Part shown: positions 1 to 14,800 of the stretch, one piece after another | How the letters are laid out: each line of letters begins with the position of its first letter | Numbering within the stretch: position 1 is the first letter of the stretch | Source of the DNA: Zonotrichia leucophrys gambelii | Lineage: Eukaryota > Chordata > Aves > Passeriformes > Passerellidae | NCBI RefSeq assembly: GCF_028769735.1 | Contig: NC_088178.1 | Coordinates: forward strand, 27,859,357 to 27,923,356 | Direction of reading: 5' to 3' | DNA length: 64,000 bases | The notes under the pieces: generated by a model | The model's database searches: none | The model's input: the letters and a program-made list of their open reading frames with translations, nothing else | Told to the model about the DNA's origin: nothing | Program-made: the position numbers and the translations under genes

Positions 1-1725
1 GAGTTACACCCTGCACCCTCACACACACCATTTTTAATCTTTCAACATCAGACACAATACGTGTGATTGTAATCTCATTTATAGTACTACAAAATGGAGA
101 TTAATTCCGTCTAAATCACACACCAAGTCAAGTTTTTGGAAGTGTACCTTTAAGAAGCATATGGCAGAACACAAATGTATTAAAGTCATCAATATTTATG
201 GAGCAGGTAAAATGCATATTAGACAGGCTAGATGCCATCTGTCAAAATAATCTTGATTCCAACTTGCTATCCAAAAAGATGAAGACTATTTCTAGGGCCA
301 GCTCCTTAAGTCAGGTTAAAAGACAACATATTCCTGTGCCAACAAAAGTGAGGTTATCACATAAATGAATATGAAAGGATATCCTTATGTATTGAGTCAC
401 TGTCAATTCCAGACATGTACCAAAAATGTCGGACTCTGAACACGTCATGAAGTGGCCCCTAGGCACGACTTTGTCAAAGTAATTTTGTCCTTCAGACCAG
501 AGTGCTAATTGTTCAGAAGTATTCCGGGCAAATTTAGCCAAAAGTAAATTAGCTGGTGACTCCGTATCCCGTTTCCTAAATCATCTCTATGAGAAGAGTG
601 GACCATAGAAGCACATTGGTGGAATAGATTATTTTCGGTAAGGAACAGGCTGAAGTTTTCCCCTTTCTAGATTAATTTCAGGAAGTGTTGGGATTTAAAT
701 ATTTAACGGTCTAATCCTGCATCAACTTATGTTAATAAAACTGTCATTAAACCCTGGAGGAAAAAATTTCAGACCCTGAAAGTTAAATTTATTTTAATCC
801 TGTTACACAGGACTGTTTAATGTTCTCCACAGAAATCCCCAAAATAAGGCAAAAGTGACTTGGTTTTCAGATTTTGGGGGGATTTTTGTTTCACACACAC
901 CAACCTGAAGCTCTGATCGTGTTTGCCAATTTGGCTAGAATTCTGACTAAGCTTAGGAAAAAAAACAAACCTAAGTTATAGCAGGGGTTTCATGTGGTTT
1001 ACAGTTTCAACCCAAATAACTTTTAGAATTTTTTGAGTTTCATTCAGAATAAAACAAAGCAGACAATAAGTTAAAGAAAAGGGGATGTGAATGGTGGTGC
1101 AGCCCAAGTAGGTTGGTTGTGTAAGAGTAGAGAGAGGGCCTTCCACTGGTTATTATCAGGGCTAAGTGCAAAATCCCCCTTTTCAATGTTAAAAGAAGTA
1201 TTTGAAATTATGCTAACTAACATAGTGTCAGCTGCTGCTTTTTTTCCTCATTTTTAAGAAACTCCAAGAGTAGACAATTTCTGTATATTTAGAAGAGTTT
1301 TTTAAAATGCCAGGAAATATGTCATGTTCAGTAACCAACAGACACTTCATTAGCAAAGCTGTTATTAAGCAACACACAGCCAAAGTCTCCTGAAATCAAA
1401 AGAGAGCTTTCCATTTGCACCTTAAACCAGACCTTTAAATGCAAGCCAGGCAGTAAAAAATGAGGCCTAATTATTAGATTTATTTTTTATGAAATGCTTA
1501 TGTCCTTTGCTATGTTATTAAATGCAGACTGCCTGATCAAGGGTATTTTTCCCCTGAAATGGATTCCCCAGGTCTATTTTGCAGGTATTTGCTATGACAT
1601 AAAATATTTCATTTGCTCATAAATGCCTTCATTAAATACAAGTTAAGTATATAAGATGAAAGCAATTTTTTAGTGAGGAGTGGTTTTTCCGCCTCCTACC
1701 AGCTCCATTTTTCATCAGTGATGTG

Positions 1726-1872
1726 AATCACAGAATCCTAGAATGGCCCATGTTGGAAGGAACCTTAAAGATCACCTTGTTCCAAATCCCTGTGGACAAG
1801 GATACCCTTCCTTAGACCAGGTTGCTTGGAGCTCCATCCAACCTGGCCTTGAACTCTACCAGGGATGAAGAA
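1726..1872 (-). mobile_element. CR1 LINE 3'-end fragment
   Basis: In the plus direction it begins with CR1 terminal octamers (ATCACAGA, ATCCTAGA), then GTTGGAAGGAACCTTAAAG, then a recognisable CATCCAACCTGGCCTTGAAC block, and ends at about AGGGATGA. This is the reverse complement of the CR1 3' end, so the element lies on the minus strand. Only about 147 bases remain, typical of 5'-truncated avian CR1. It is diverged (short deletion and several substitutions), so it is not young. Confidence 0.88.
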
Positions 1873-4754
1873 TGGATGGTTTGCTCTTGGTGACACAAAA
1901 GAACTTGCAGTCTTTTCATTTTTCTCTCAAAACCTCTTATTGAGATAATACATTGAGCTACTAAGTGCAGTGGGGTTTGTTTGTTTTCCCCACCTTCAAA
2001 AGGTGTTTATGGAATAATAGAAAATGACACAATTTAATATTCCAGCTCAGAAGTGGAAAGGAGGGGGGAAAAAAAAGAGTAAGGTCACTGAAAACAGGGC
2101 ATATTTTTTCTGTACAAGTAGACGTTTGTGTTCTCATTTTGATTCTTCAACTTAAGCCCATCCTGCAAAATGTTTTCAAGTGTGCTCCTCACTGTGAGTG
2201 GATGCTGCTGAGCTCCATCTCTAACCCAGACCTCATACAAAACATTCAAGGAAGACTAAGTCTAATTTAATCCATTACATGATTGTGCAAAATTGCTTAA
2301 CCGCATCAAAGAAGCAAAGGCACCTACCCTGGGACAGACATTGTCAAAGAGCTTTCAAATGCAAAATGCAATCTTACAGGTGATTTAGTCGTGGGAATGC
2401 AGCACTGAGTGTGTGCTTCCCTTCTGCCTCTCCAACCAAAACAAAGGAGCCATTATCAGAGAAAGAAATATTAGAACCATTTTCCTTATTAACTTTTCTT
2501 ATTAGAGGATATTTAGCTATCTATTCATATTTTCTTTTTCTTTATTTAATCAAAGCAGTTTTGTAAAGGATCCTTATTAGTAATAAAGCTTCTTCCAGGG
2601 ATGAGGAGACATTTTAATTCTTTTTCTTAAGTAATAAATTTAAATATTGGTTTAAAAAAGGAGGAGGGGGGAGAATTCTGAATGAAGTGAATCAAATTCA
2701 GTTCTGAATGAAGTTTCTTTCCACAAAATCCAGTAATTCTTGCAAAAGTAATATTTCTTCCACAACTAGCTCTTGCTTGTTAGTCACTGAATGTCATTTA
2801 TTGGTTGAATAAAAAATAAATAAAAAGGTGTTTTGTTATTTGGTTTCTGCACCAAGTAGTTTAAATACATGTTTACATCCTATTTGGTGGTTAAGCTGGT
2901 AAAGTGCCCTCACAAAACCCTCAAGATTGGGGAGTTTTTTGGTGATTTGGTCAGTCCTACTCCAGGCAAACACCACCATGAAAATGACCTGACTTCAGTG
3001 AAACTCTACCCCATTTTTCATTGTTTTAGTCTGACATTGCACCTTTAGCAGAGGAGTGGATAGCTGACACAAACCTGAGAAGTTTCGCTCTAGGGTACCT
3101 CACCTCTGTTGCCCTTTGCAGGCCTTTGATTTTGGGGCCATTTACATTCACTGTCAGAGCACAAAGGGGATGTTATGGGTAATAACGAGACCTGGAAGAA
3201 GCCCAGCCATGACCCTTCCCCAGGCACATCCTGGAGAGTGATGGCACAAACCTATTCCTCTCACCTGCCTCTGATCACCCCCTGGAACAGATTGATGTTG
3301 TCACATAACCAGGCTCATTTTGGATACCAGGAATCTTTATGAACCATTAATTACTGAGGGTCCAGCTCGCTGACATCCATCCCACACCATCTGAATTGCC
3401 TGGATCCTCCTCCATAGCTTCATTTGGAGGCGAGCTGAAGCATAGCCAGCCCCCCAAGGCTGGCAGTGATTGAAGGGGGCAGAATGCCTGGGAGCAGGGA
3501 ATTATCCTTTGCAGCAGAGTGGGAGTGCCTCTGCACCCTGCACCTCCTGCCTTGCTCACAACCACAGAGCATTCAAAACATAAACTGGAGCTGACAGGGA
3601 GAGCCAGGATTGATGTTACCTGAGGAGTCCTGTGCCCTCAGTCCAGTTCCTGTGTGCTGTAGTGGCAGGAAGGAGACAGGCAGAGTAGCCCAGATGTATT
3701 TTTCTGAAGCACTAAATCTTTGCTCAGAGCATAGAAAAGCCTAGAAGTCCCCTCTCTGAAATAAAGGAGAAAGTGGACAAAATATCAGTGTCTCAAAGAA
3801 GGTATCTGTGGGATTTCTATGGGGAACATTGGGAGACAGAAACATGCTAGTTTCAAGGTCCTGTAAATGCTGATATAGACCGCCAAAATGTTGTTTGATT
3901 GCAAAAGGACTTGTTTGTTCTAAGCAGTGGCAGAGAAATTGTCAGATATATAGGACTTCTCTTAACAGTCTGCTAATTCCTTGACTGAATGTGTAAATCC
4001 ACTTAGTATATTTATTTTAAAATAACAATCCCCCTAAAAGGCTATAATAGCCTCTTACTGGTGATTAGCAGGTGGCATGCAGTGTGTAGCTTTTAAGGAT
4101 TGCATGTAGTAGTGGGGTTGTTATGTGCTCTCATGTATGGTTATATGCTCAGGTGTGAAGGTGTTTCTGTTGGGCACAGACAAACTGCACAACTCCAAAT
4201 GCCAGCACTCCTGGAGATGGAATTTCTTCATCCCAGACAATGTGGTGGCCTGGAAACAAGAGCTGGCACAGCAGTGCAGGTGCAGTGGGAGGGGTGGCTG
4301 CACAACACCTGCACTGCTGCAGCACAGGTTCAGTTGTGCTTCTGCCAGGAACACACCTGGGCAATCTCACCTGCCTGTTGTGATCAGGTTTTGGCTCCAG
4401 TGTGAGTTAACACCAGGGCTTTAGCAAATGTGTGACAATTACAGTGCAATGCTTCTGCAGCAGAACTGGGCTGGGTGCAAGCAAGTTCTGGATTTCTCAG
4501 TGGATGAAACTGATGTAATATTGTCCATATTGAATTGCATTTAAAAACAGAAATCCTTCCCCATTCTTTGCTAATTGGAGGAAGCAGATTATAGCTGCCA
4601 AAACCACAAGTCAAATGCCAATAATTTAAAGCACAAAGTAACTGAAGTAACAGACACGCTAACCTAGATATTAGAAAAATTGTGTAGGAGGTGTTTTCCA
4701 GTTCTATTTTAAGCCATATAAAATTAACACTTCATTAAAATCCCTGAAACATCA

Positions 4755-4805
4755 GCTTCAGGGCTAAATTTAGCTCGCACCAGCATAAATCCAAATCACC
4801 TCTCA
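4755..4805. repeat. Possible fragment of the same amniote repeat class
   Basis: CAGGGCTAAATTTAGCTCGC followed by ACCAGCATAAATCCAAATCA resembles the arm GGGCCAAATTCTGCTC plus a CACCAGCATAAATCC segment. It is short and diverged, so this is a weak call. Confidence 0.25.
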
Positions 4806-5758
4806 TAAAGCAATAATTTTATATAGATATAACCAAAGTCTAATTTTGTCACTTTTGAAAGTGCAACCTTGTAGCCATAGAGATGGCAGCAGAATTTTGA
4901 ATTTGGCCTTTTAATAGCAAAGCTCTTCCATTCGTGACTAAGTATGCAAGCTGCCCATCTACCTTCATGTAGAGAGGCAATGCAGAGAGAATGAGAATTA
5001 AATTTAGGGGAGCCTGATTCTGAAGAGCAAGCTTTTGCAAATATTATTAAATACTGTACTTGGTAACATTCTGAACTAATCAGCCTCTGGAGGACAGTCC
5101 CACTGCTTGATTCCTCAAGCAGTTTCATTTGCTGTCAAGTTCCCTTTATTTCCATTTCATGAGCTAGGTGCTAGATGAAACACCCTGCCATGGTACACTC
5201 AACACTGAGATGTTTCCTCTTTCCAGAAAGTACTTACTATGGACATTTGGTCTTGGGTGCATTGGAAATCCTGCTGGAAAATAAATACAAATACAGACTG
5301 TGAAGTCTCTCTGCTCTTCAAAGAGCAGACTGTTGTTCCCCCTATCACCCACAAAAGTACATCAAAGTATTGTATCCTCCTTATGTTCTTCCTGGTGATC
5401 CTCCAAGGATTTTGATGTTTAACATAGACCCTTGTTCAGAGTTGGGATCTAAAAGCCTCAGTTAACTGGTGTGTTTGACAGCAAGCAAAAATCTTTATAT
5501 GCATTTTGAACTGTCCTGTGGGGCTTTAAGCATTGACTTTCTGCTAGGTAGTCTGGAAAACCCGTGAAAGAATATTGGCTTTCCTTTCCCTGGGTATTTC
5601 TGGTGTAGTTCTGTTTTCTCCCTTGTAATCTAGGGGGTTTTTTTAACAAAGATTTCAAGTTTCAGCAATAGCCATTTTGTCTAATTGGTAGTGCCAAAAG
5701 TTTCTGCTGGAAATCTTGCAGAGAACCTGCTTAAATGATTTAGGAAAGATCTTCTGCT

Positions 5759-5800
5759 CTTTTTTTTTGTTGTTGTTGTGTTTTTGTAGTTGTTGTTGTT
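5759..5800. repeat. T run and (TTG)n simple repeat
   Basis: A run of about ten T is followed by two sets of TTG units separated by a TTTTTGTAG interruption. It is an imperfect microsatellite. Confidence 0.85.
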
Positions 5801-8800
5801 ACAGATTGTACATTTATTGCTGAATAAAAAATTTTCATGGGTACAAGGTGCACACTTCTTATGTGAACAGCTTTGGCTACTCAGTGCACTTGGGTAATCT
5901 GAGGAACAGGAGGAGTACATGAGATGGTGCAGAAGCCCCAGCACTTTCCTCCTGTAGCATATGGTGCTTCTGGTCTGCAGGACACGTGTCTGTGTCTGTA
6001 AGAACTGAGCTACAAAATGCAGCCAGTCACTCTGCATATGCTGCTGCTTATGAGTCCTTGCAGTGGTTAAAGATGGTGTAATTGGCTGCAGGAAGTATAA
6101 CCCTCTGTCTCATACAGAAAGAAAAAAATCCTTTATGCTTAACAAGCCTTAAATCTTTTATTTCGCTTAGTAGCTGCTGCATTATCTGAATGCATGCAGC
6201 CACTGAAACCAGAGAGAGCACACTGAGTAAAGTATCCAGTGTGGGGGAAACATGGGGAGATGAGGGATGTGGTCTTCAAGCTCCAAATTTGCCAAATTGC
6301 GTTGCCCACAACCTGTAAGTTACAGTGCACTAACTGACAAACAAAAAAGCTTTTATCAGTATTTGTGTGGTGTGGGAACCAAACAAACCAATTTTGCAAT
6401 TTGTGATTGCTTAATTATGTGATTGGAGGCCAGGACTGTTGCAGATAGCAAAACAATTCTAATTCTGTCCCACAGTGGACGGTTTTAAAGTCTTTTAAAA
6501 GGTTTTATAGCATTAAAAATGCACTAAATATTTTGTTTATTGCTGGACACAGTGAATGACGTGCATTCTGAGTTGCATATCTTCTCAAACAGCAAAGCTT
6601 TGGACAGTTTGGTGGACACTTGGAGAGAGGAAAAGATCCATGCCCAGTTGCCCAGAGTGCATTACAGAGAAGCTCCCTGTCCCAAACCATGTATCTTCCC
6701 ATAACTGCATTTTCTGTATGTAGTGGCAGTAATTTCTTTCACCTGATAGCCAGGCTGCTGCTGCTGAGCTATTCACACATCCACAGCAGTTTGGCTGCCC
6801 AGGGAATTTGGAGGGAGACAGGAGGAAGCAGGAGGCACTGACTTTGCTTTGGCCACCACACTGATCAGAGGTGGGATCAGAAGGTACCATCTTGGAGCAG
6901 CTGCCAGTTGCTGCTTTCTTCCCAGAGGTAGAAAGATATGATTTTATGTAAGAGTTTTCTCAAGGTGATGTGCTACCTTTACTTGAATAGCAGCTGTCTG
7001 TTCCTTTGGCGAAAGAATAACTTCAGCTGGGGTTTGTCTGTTCTAATGGAGTTGTAGCTATGCTGTGAATCAGTCTCTGATTCTTTCTGGATTGATAATG
7101 AATATATCAGAGCTTGGGCTGGCTAAATCAGCTTGTTTGGTGTACTGGGGAGCTGAGCTGATTCCCTGTGGATCCCTAAAGAAAACAATGAAAGAAGGAA
7201 ACTTGGTGAAGGTTTCAGAAAGGACAGATAAGATGCAGGCAAAGCTTTTATGTCAGTGCCACTATGGCATCTGCTGACCCAAATGCCCACTGTCACTCAA
7301 GGGAGCAAACCATTATTGGAGAGTAATTACTGCTGTGATGTCATGCAATTAACTTGAATCACTTGTACTGGCTGGGAGGTGGGAAGGGAGGTGGAGATGT
7401 GAAACCTTTCTTCCTTGTGCTGCTCTAGTACAGACTTGCAATACATGAGGAGAGAAAGCAATTAAGTCAAATTTAAACATATAATTTCCATGTGCTGTGG
7501 GTCTAATACAGAAATGTGCACCACTCTGAATGTCATGTTCAATCTCTATGTTAACCCAGAAGGAGTGCTCCTGTATGTGACAGACAGCACCAAGGGTCAA
7601 GTGTTTAAATAACAGTCTGCAGAAATATGATTTTTAAGTTACAGAAGAAACAATCTTATCAGACCTGAAACTGAAGGAAAATTTTTATCAATAACCACAA
7701 AGAGACAGTTTCTCAACTCCAGTTAGGAAAAAAACAAATTGGAGGCTGCCAACCTATAAATTCAGGGGCTCTGGATATTTTCTCCTTCACGGGGACAATT
7801 TCCAGCTCTGGAGTGCCCCGCCAGAGTAAACAAGCAGCCTCCAGCCCACCTTCCCAGGTGATCCCATCTGCCCCACGGGGCTCCCAGCCCCTGAGCCAGC
7901 ACAAACAGCCTTTGCTTCCAGCCCCAGCCCAACTCCGGATCAGGCAGCCACCAAGGGGAATTCTTGGGATATGCATCACCGAGCTGCCACAGTGATAATG
8001 CTCAGATCCAGGGACCTCCCCCAGACCACTCTTACCTTGTTCTCCTCACGTTTCAAAACTTCTACTCCAAAACTGCCCAAGAAATATTTTGAGAAAAGAT
8101 CCTACTTGGCTCCTTGCAGAGCAGAATCTCCAAGGCTATGCTTACTGTTAGCTATGGTTTGCTATAAAATGCTCCACTATTCTCCCAGAGCTGGGCACAG
8201 TGGAAATGAGCAATAATTAGGACCAGGTCCGATGACCTTTTGAACTTAATGGTTCCTTTAAATTTTGATGAAAACTTATCTTTAACCTTTATCTCTATTT
8301 CTTCTTTTGGAGAGGGGGTGAAGTTTTGAGCTTTTATTTTTTTATCCCATGTCATTCTTTGCTGAGGGAGAGAGTACAAAATTGACTGAGAAAGGAATTT
8401 TATTCTGCAGCTTTTAAAGGGGGCAAGGGCATTGCAAGCAATGGAGATTAAAAAAAAAAAGAAAATGAAACTATAAAGAAGTACTTGACAGTGTCTCTTC
8501 TGCACTTATTGGAATATGCTGCTCAAGCTAAAAGAGAGGGCAAGAGGTAATCTGCTCTGCTATTTGCTTTTAATATGATCATGTTTTTGGCTCCCACTAC
8601 ATCTAATGCTGCTTGTATCATTCAAAAACACACCTCATTATCTCCTGGTAAATGTTGAGCTGCTGCAAAACCAATTGTAGTGGGTAGAGTGCCTCTGAGG
8701 TCAGGGTGTACATGAAATATGTAAGCTCAAAATATGTTTGCAATCAGTGACAATACTGCCTGCTAATGTGTTATTGCACCATTTGTCTTGCTCTTGGTCA

Positions 8801-11800
8801 TAAATATTTTGTTTCTTAAGCTTTAAGGCAACTCTATATCAGAGACTAAGTTTCACATAACTGGTTTAGTCATTGTTGCTCTGACATTTATCTTGGATGC
8901 ACCAACTTGTGTGTAGTCTGCTAAAATCAATACATAAAACATGTAAACTTAGTTAGAGAAGGAGTGGGTGTCTTTTAAGCTTTTTTTCATATGGTAAGTA
9001 GAGGGCTGATATGAAAATCGTGCAGTTAATTTAAACAAGGGTGAGGGAGAAATTAGATTTTGCTCTCTGAGCCTCATTTTCAAGGAATGAAAAGCTCAGT
9101 CCAGGTTCAATGCAGCATTCTCGGAGCATTGAACAGAATCAGTCTTTGTTCTTCAGTGAAACTTATCTGTGGAGGAGCTGCATAACTTCCTGTGAAACCC
9201 AGCCCTGCAGATGTGCTGTGCTCGTTGTCCCTCTGCTTTTGCTTCCTTTGGTCAAGGAGTCAAGAATGGGCACTTTGTGCTGGAGTGAAAATGATGCTGC
9301 CTGGGTTGCCCTCTGATGAGCTGGAGCCCTGCTCACCAAAGGGACATGACTTCCTGCCAGTTACTCTGCTGTTTGTTTATTTGTCAAGTGGAATGGGATA
9401 GCCCTCAGTGAAACCAAAGCCTCCCTCCTCCAAACCTCGGAAAAAGAGGCAGCAGGTTCTCGAGCAAGTGCAAACAACCTGGACTGATGCTGTAAATGCA
9501 TAAATGTAGGTAATAAGCAAGTGGAGAGAGTCGATGTGGTAGACAATAATTAAATAGTTTAGCTCCAGCAAGCATATGACCAGAGTTCAGGAGGTAGCTG
9601 ATCCACTTTAACGAGTCAGAATATCAGAAAGTGAATTGTAGCAAATTAAGACTTTAAGTGGTTGGGCTATAAACCAGAATAGAAATTGATTTTCTAATAG
9701 TCTTGCATACTCCAAATATCCTTAAGTGCTTTATGTTTTAAATAGAGTAAATGCATAGCAAAATGAATTGCCTATTATGCACCAAATAGTACATTTGTTA
9801 TTAAATCCTAGAACAAGACAGATTTTACCAGTATCTTTTCTCTGGGGATTTATTTAGAATAAAATTTACTTTATAGAATGAAATTGTCCAGAAATCAAAT
9901 CCCCATTTATGGCCTCTATGTGTTAGCTGGAGTATAAATAGAGTTAATAAGATCCCTGCTCCAAATAATCTGGGGTGTTAGAAGGCACAAAGCACAGGGG
10001 TTAGTGAACACATCTGGCTTTCTCTGTTTGTCTCTATATATATTTGTGTTATATTGTCCCAGCTAAGAGGGATGAATCAAGCATTTTCTGACTTGTAGAT
10101 TGCCACAGAGGTGGGTGTGGGAATGACCAGAGAACTCCAGTGGGGCAGGCTGAAGGAGTTACAGAATGAAGTGGGAGGAAAAAGAAACCAGAAATACATT
10201 GAGAATGAAAAGAGGCCAGTTGTGGAGCAAGAGAAGGAAGAAGAAGCATGGCATTGTGGAGAGATGGGAATACCGATGGGAGAAGTTTGTGTTGCTGCTG
10301 AGTGCAGCTAAGAGTGCTGAGCAAGGTGATCTAGACTGGGGAAACTGATGACTGCAGGTCTGAGAAATAATGAAGTGCAGAAAGAGTAGGACAAGGGGGT
10401 GTGCAGAGGGGAGAGGATGGGACTTGCAATGTGTCCCATCCCCAGGGAGGATGGAAACATGTGACTGCTGTCAGGGAGATGCTGGCAGAGGCATGAGTGG
10501 AGAATATGAGTGCAGAGCCACTGGGTTCCTGTGGAGCTGTGAGAATAAAGCAATCTGATGAGACACTGAAGGGAGACAGAGTTTCGTTTTCATAATTTTT
10601 TACTTGGTTTAAATTAATATAAAAGCAGTTAGAGTGATGTATGTTCATAGTCTGTGCAAGTCTTTCGCATTGTTTGATACATAATACTTGCCCATTTTCT
10701 CTAATTTCACATTGGTCCAGGCAGCTTTCCCAGTAATGTATTCCTGGCTCATATTTGTGGTGTGCCTTTTTTGATAAGTATTGTCTGGGTTAATCCACTG
10801 TGGAATAATGGTTTGGATGATGCACCAGAGCACTGGTTTCCCAACACAAATAAGCTGTAGGGATTGTTGTCTCCCTTTAGGAAGGTGATCACTATATTCT
10901 TAGGTGAAGCAGTTACGAGGAGGAATCTGACTTTTTTTGTTTATTTTAAAGACAAAATTAGACATTTTAGGCAAAGTACCATCCATTTCTGACTGGGGCT
11001 GTACATAAAGGTGCTGAGTTCTCTTGCCCCTTTCTCCTTCTGCTTCATTTGGAACATATTGAGGTGCTGTGGGTTTGGAAGCCCAACTCAGTTACTCAGT
11101 TACAGTAAAAAGGGGTTTATGTGCCTTCCATGAATATGCAAGTAATATTCATACCCCTGTATTCCCTTCTTAGCAAACAGTTTTTAGTCTTGCTGAAATA
11201 CAAGTTACTCACAACAAGCTGAGCCTCTGTGCAAAGGTTAGAGCCTGAAATATGCTCTTACCCACTACATGGTGCTGTTTGTCTGTGTTATCTCATGCAA
11301 ACAAGAACTTTTTTCTCCTGCTTCTTATTGATCCCAGTAGGTTAAGGAAGAAACACCTGATTTATTAGTCATTGGTCCCTTTTCCTGAGGACTCAGCATC
11401 TGAAATAAATTGAATGGGGTTAAGAATGTACTTAGACCCAGACCCAATTGTTTGTGTGCCTTGTCTTTACAATAAGAAAAAACTCAGAAGCAAATTCAAA
11501 GTGTCATTAGTGTCATGCTATAAATAAACAAAATGCTGCACAGATAAGAGAATACCACATTTTCCATCTTGGAAATAGCTTACAAGCCATTAGGTGCAGG
11601 ATAAGACATTGAACCACAGATTTAGAAAGGAAAAGTAAAGACAGATAAGTGCTGAGGAGCAGAACAAAAAGGCAATCTGTGACTGTGATGTTTGGATTTT
11701 CCATCCTGACATGAAACTATTCGCTCTAGAAACACGAGGAGACACCAGTACTACTTGTAAGATGTTGTGCCTTGTTCTGTCTGCCTCTGAAAAGCATTCT

Positions 11801-14800
11801 CAAGGAATGGGAAGCTGACCTCAGCTGATCTGATGGCGTTTCTCCCGTGATGGGAGAGCCCCAGTGGCAATTCTGGGTCCTCCGTTTCTCTCCAGGACCA
11901 GCAGGAGGGAAATGTCCAGAGGTTGGATGGAAAGCATTAGAGCACCCTCTATTTTGTGTATGCCATGGGCTGATGCATATCTGTGGAGTCAGATACTACA
12001 AAGAACTGCTCCTTCTGCACCTCAGACATCTCAGGAATCAGGGGGGTGTAACACATTATTTTTGTGTTTTTCCTCTTTTTTTTTTTTTTTCTATTTTGCA
12101 GCACACAGCAGTCAAAGCAACTCCCTCTGTCTGGGCTGTCTGCAGCCCAGTAGATAAGAGAGCAAACACCTCCCATAGCGACAGGGACTCATTCCAACCA
12201 TTTGTTTTGAGTTGAATGGTAGATCTTGGAAAACATGTTTTCCATTCATAAAAAGGAAAAAAACCCCTACTCTCGATACTTTCTAATGCCATCCTCTGGA
12301 GGCTTGAGGGCCATGTGTCTCACACCCTTACTTTGGAGGTCTTGCTTTTATAGACTTTGTTTTTCACTCCCAGAGATTTATTATCCCAGTGCAGAAACAG
12401 TCTGGCTATGCCTTGGCAGTGGAAATGCAGCCATCTATTTGCTAAGAACAAGCTTGTGGTTTACCAGAATATTTCTGTTTCCTTCTGAGGTTTCCAGCTA
12501 ATGAAGGGGAATTTATCCAGTACATTTATTGACATTAAAATAAGAGTTGCAGTCCATAAATAATCCCATTGTTGTTTTAGTTTGCAGTTTAAAACATTTT
12601 GTCAGCAGCATTGTCGTCCACTGTGACTCAGCTTGTGTTTGTGCTCATAGTATTAGAGCTGGTAACACAGACACACATTCCAGCTGTTCCCACCAGGAAA
12701 GCTTCAAAGTACATTTTGAAATCATTCCTGAGCTTTTCAGCACTGAGCACCTTTGATCCCAAGCATGGAGAAAAGCTCACAGCTATTCCTCAAGTGACAC
12801 CTATGAAGATAAAAGCAGCCCCCAGACTCATTTCTGGGTTTGTGCAAACTCCTGCCAGCACACAGAAGCAGGAAATCCTGTAAGGGACAGGTAAGGTGGC
12901 AGGAAAAGAGCCACCTCCTGTTTTACCCACTCCTAGGAATGCTCCTGGCCCTGAACCCCCTCTAAAGGAGCCTTCATAGACAGAAGTGTCATCTTCTTAC
13001 TGCTGGATCCCTGCATTAGGAAAAGATGGATTTGCATCAAGGGACACTGCAATCCCTGCATCCTTCTGTTTTCTAGAATGTCAACCAATTCTTTCATATC
13101 TGTCAGGCAGCTTTGCAAAAGAAAGTCCTTTAGCATGAGGAAAAAGTCAGGTCTTCAGAATCAAGGCCATAAAGAATTATGTTTGTTATATTGTCTTGTT
13201 TTAATGGGAATTCCAGTGGATACAAAAAAAAAATCAAATAATTTCTACATAACATCCTCTTTGCTGGCAATACACCATGTGTTGAATAAGACTTGATTTT
13301 CAAATATGTGAAGTAATCAAGTTTCATAAATTCTCAACTCATGGCAAATTTTCAACTTGATTAGTTGAAAAATTTTTGCTCTTCTTGGTGTGTTGGTTAT
13401 TATCAGCTAAGATTCATGCAGATTTTTAAAACCTGTTTGAAAAAATATAAGGAGCCCCACCAGAAGACACACATGCTACAGACTTCATCTCCAAAATTCC
13501 TTTGTCTCTATGATCAGTTAACTGGAGGGGAAAAAAATAGGTGTTTAGAGTGATTTAGAGTGATGTGTTTTGAACTTCATTCAGTTTTCTCTTCCATGAT
13601 GTGATGTCCAGTGCCATAGATTACACAGGAGTGTAAATATGTCTTTGCAGTCACAGAAGTGTTATCTTACTGTTAAATATTCAGTAATCCAGAGCCACTT
13701 CAACAGATTATGCCTGACTTGCTTGTAAAATTTGCTTACACAGAGCTCAGCCCTGCCAAAGCACTTCTCTAGGTATTTACCTGCAGTGCTCAGCCTGCTG
13801 GCTGACAGTCAGCTGGTATTAGCAGGAGGACAAGTGTGACACTCAAGAGGTAAAGCAGAGAAATTGGCAGGTATTTAAGTAGATGTATGAGCCAGCAAAC
13901 AGGAGTGTTTTTAATATTAGTAGCATTTTAATCTTGTTTTCTAAACAAAAGAGGATTTACTTATTCATGGCTCAAGAATTACAAATTAATGTGTGGAACT
14001 GGAGTTAGAACTGAGGGCACTGGAAATTCCTATGATTCAGAGTATTTATTGTTTTAATTGTTCATATTTCCTTTGCTTTGAGGGATTTGGTCTTTGAGAG
14101 TAACATGATGGTCACTGCCACATCTGTCTTGGATTCCTTATTCCTTAAGAATAGCCCTAAGCAGAGAGTGTTACAGAAGTCTCTCATTAGGAAGGAGTAG
14201 TCTCAGTCTTTCATGTAGCTGTAGATGATAAAAGGCACTGATTTAGCACTGCTGCCTGAAAGTCCACCAGCACTGCTGAACTCAGTAGGTCTTGTCCAAG
14301 AAAGCAATTCCAAAGAGATTTGAGGACTTGTCTGTCCCTCCTGGTTAACAATAAAATCCTTTTTTCCACTATGAGCCACTTTATCCAAAAACTGAAGAGT
14401 AAGTAAAAGCAAAAGGAAATGATCAGAGATTAGTTTCCCAGAGCATATGAGGCTTCAATCTTTGAATCCAAAACTTGTCCTGTGGCATTATGTACAAACT
14501 GGCAACTGACCCTTCCCTGTGCCTGCACAAATAGCCATGGGCTCAGCAAGCACTGGCCCTCAGCATCCTGTGTCTGACAAAGTCCATGACAGAAATGTGC
14601 AGAGTTTCTGCATTTTCACCTGCTGACCTCACTCTCTTCCCATTCCCTGTAGCTCTCAAATATTAAAGCTGGCTGGAGCAATTCCCAAAGTTCCCACTTG
14701 AGTTCTTTGGGTCCTTCTGCACCCCTCTCTTCCTGACCTACAAAGAAGCAAGTTTGCATGGGGAGATTTTGAAGGGTTATTTCTCACAGCACCAGACAGC

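Larger units (their letters stand above)
1..12000. other. Upstream non-coding DNA, first block
   Basis: AT-rich unique sequence with no supported gene. It contains one CR1 tail (1726-1872), a degraded amniote repeat near 4755-4805, and a T/TTG-rich simple repeat at 5759-5800. Open frames here are at most about 120 codons, have no domain-like features, and often occur in overlapping pairs on both strands. In mammals, as I recall, NFIA lies next to a large gene-poor region on its 5' side, which fits. Confidence 0.6.
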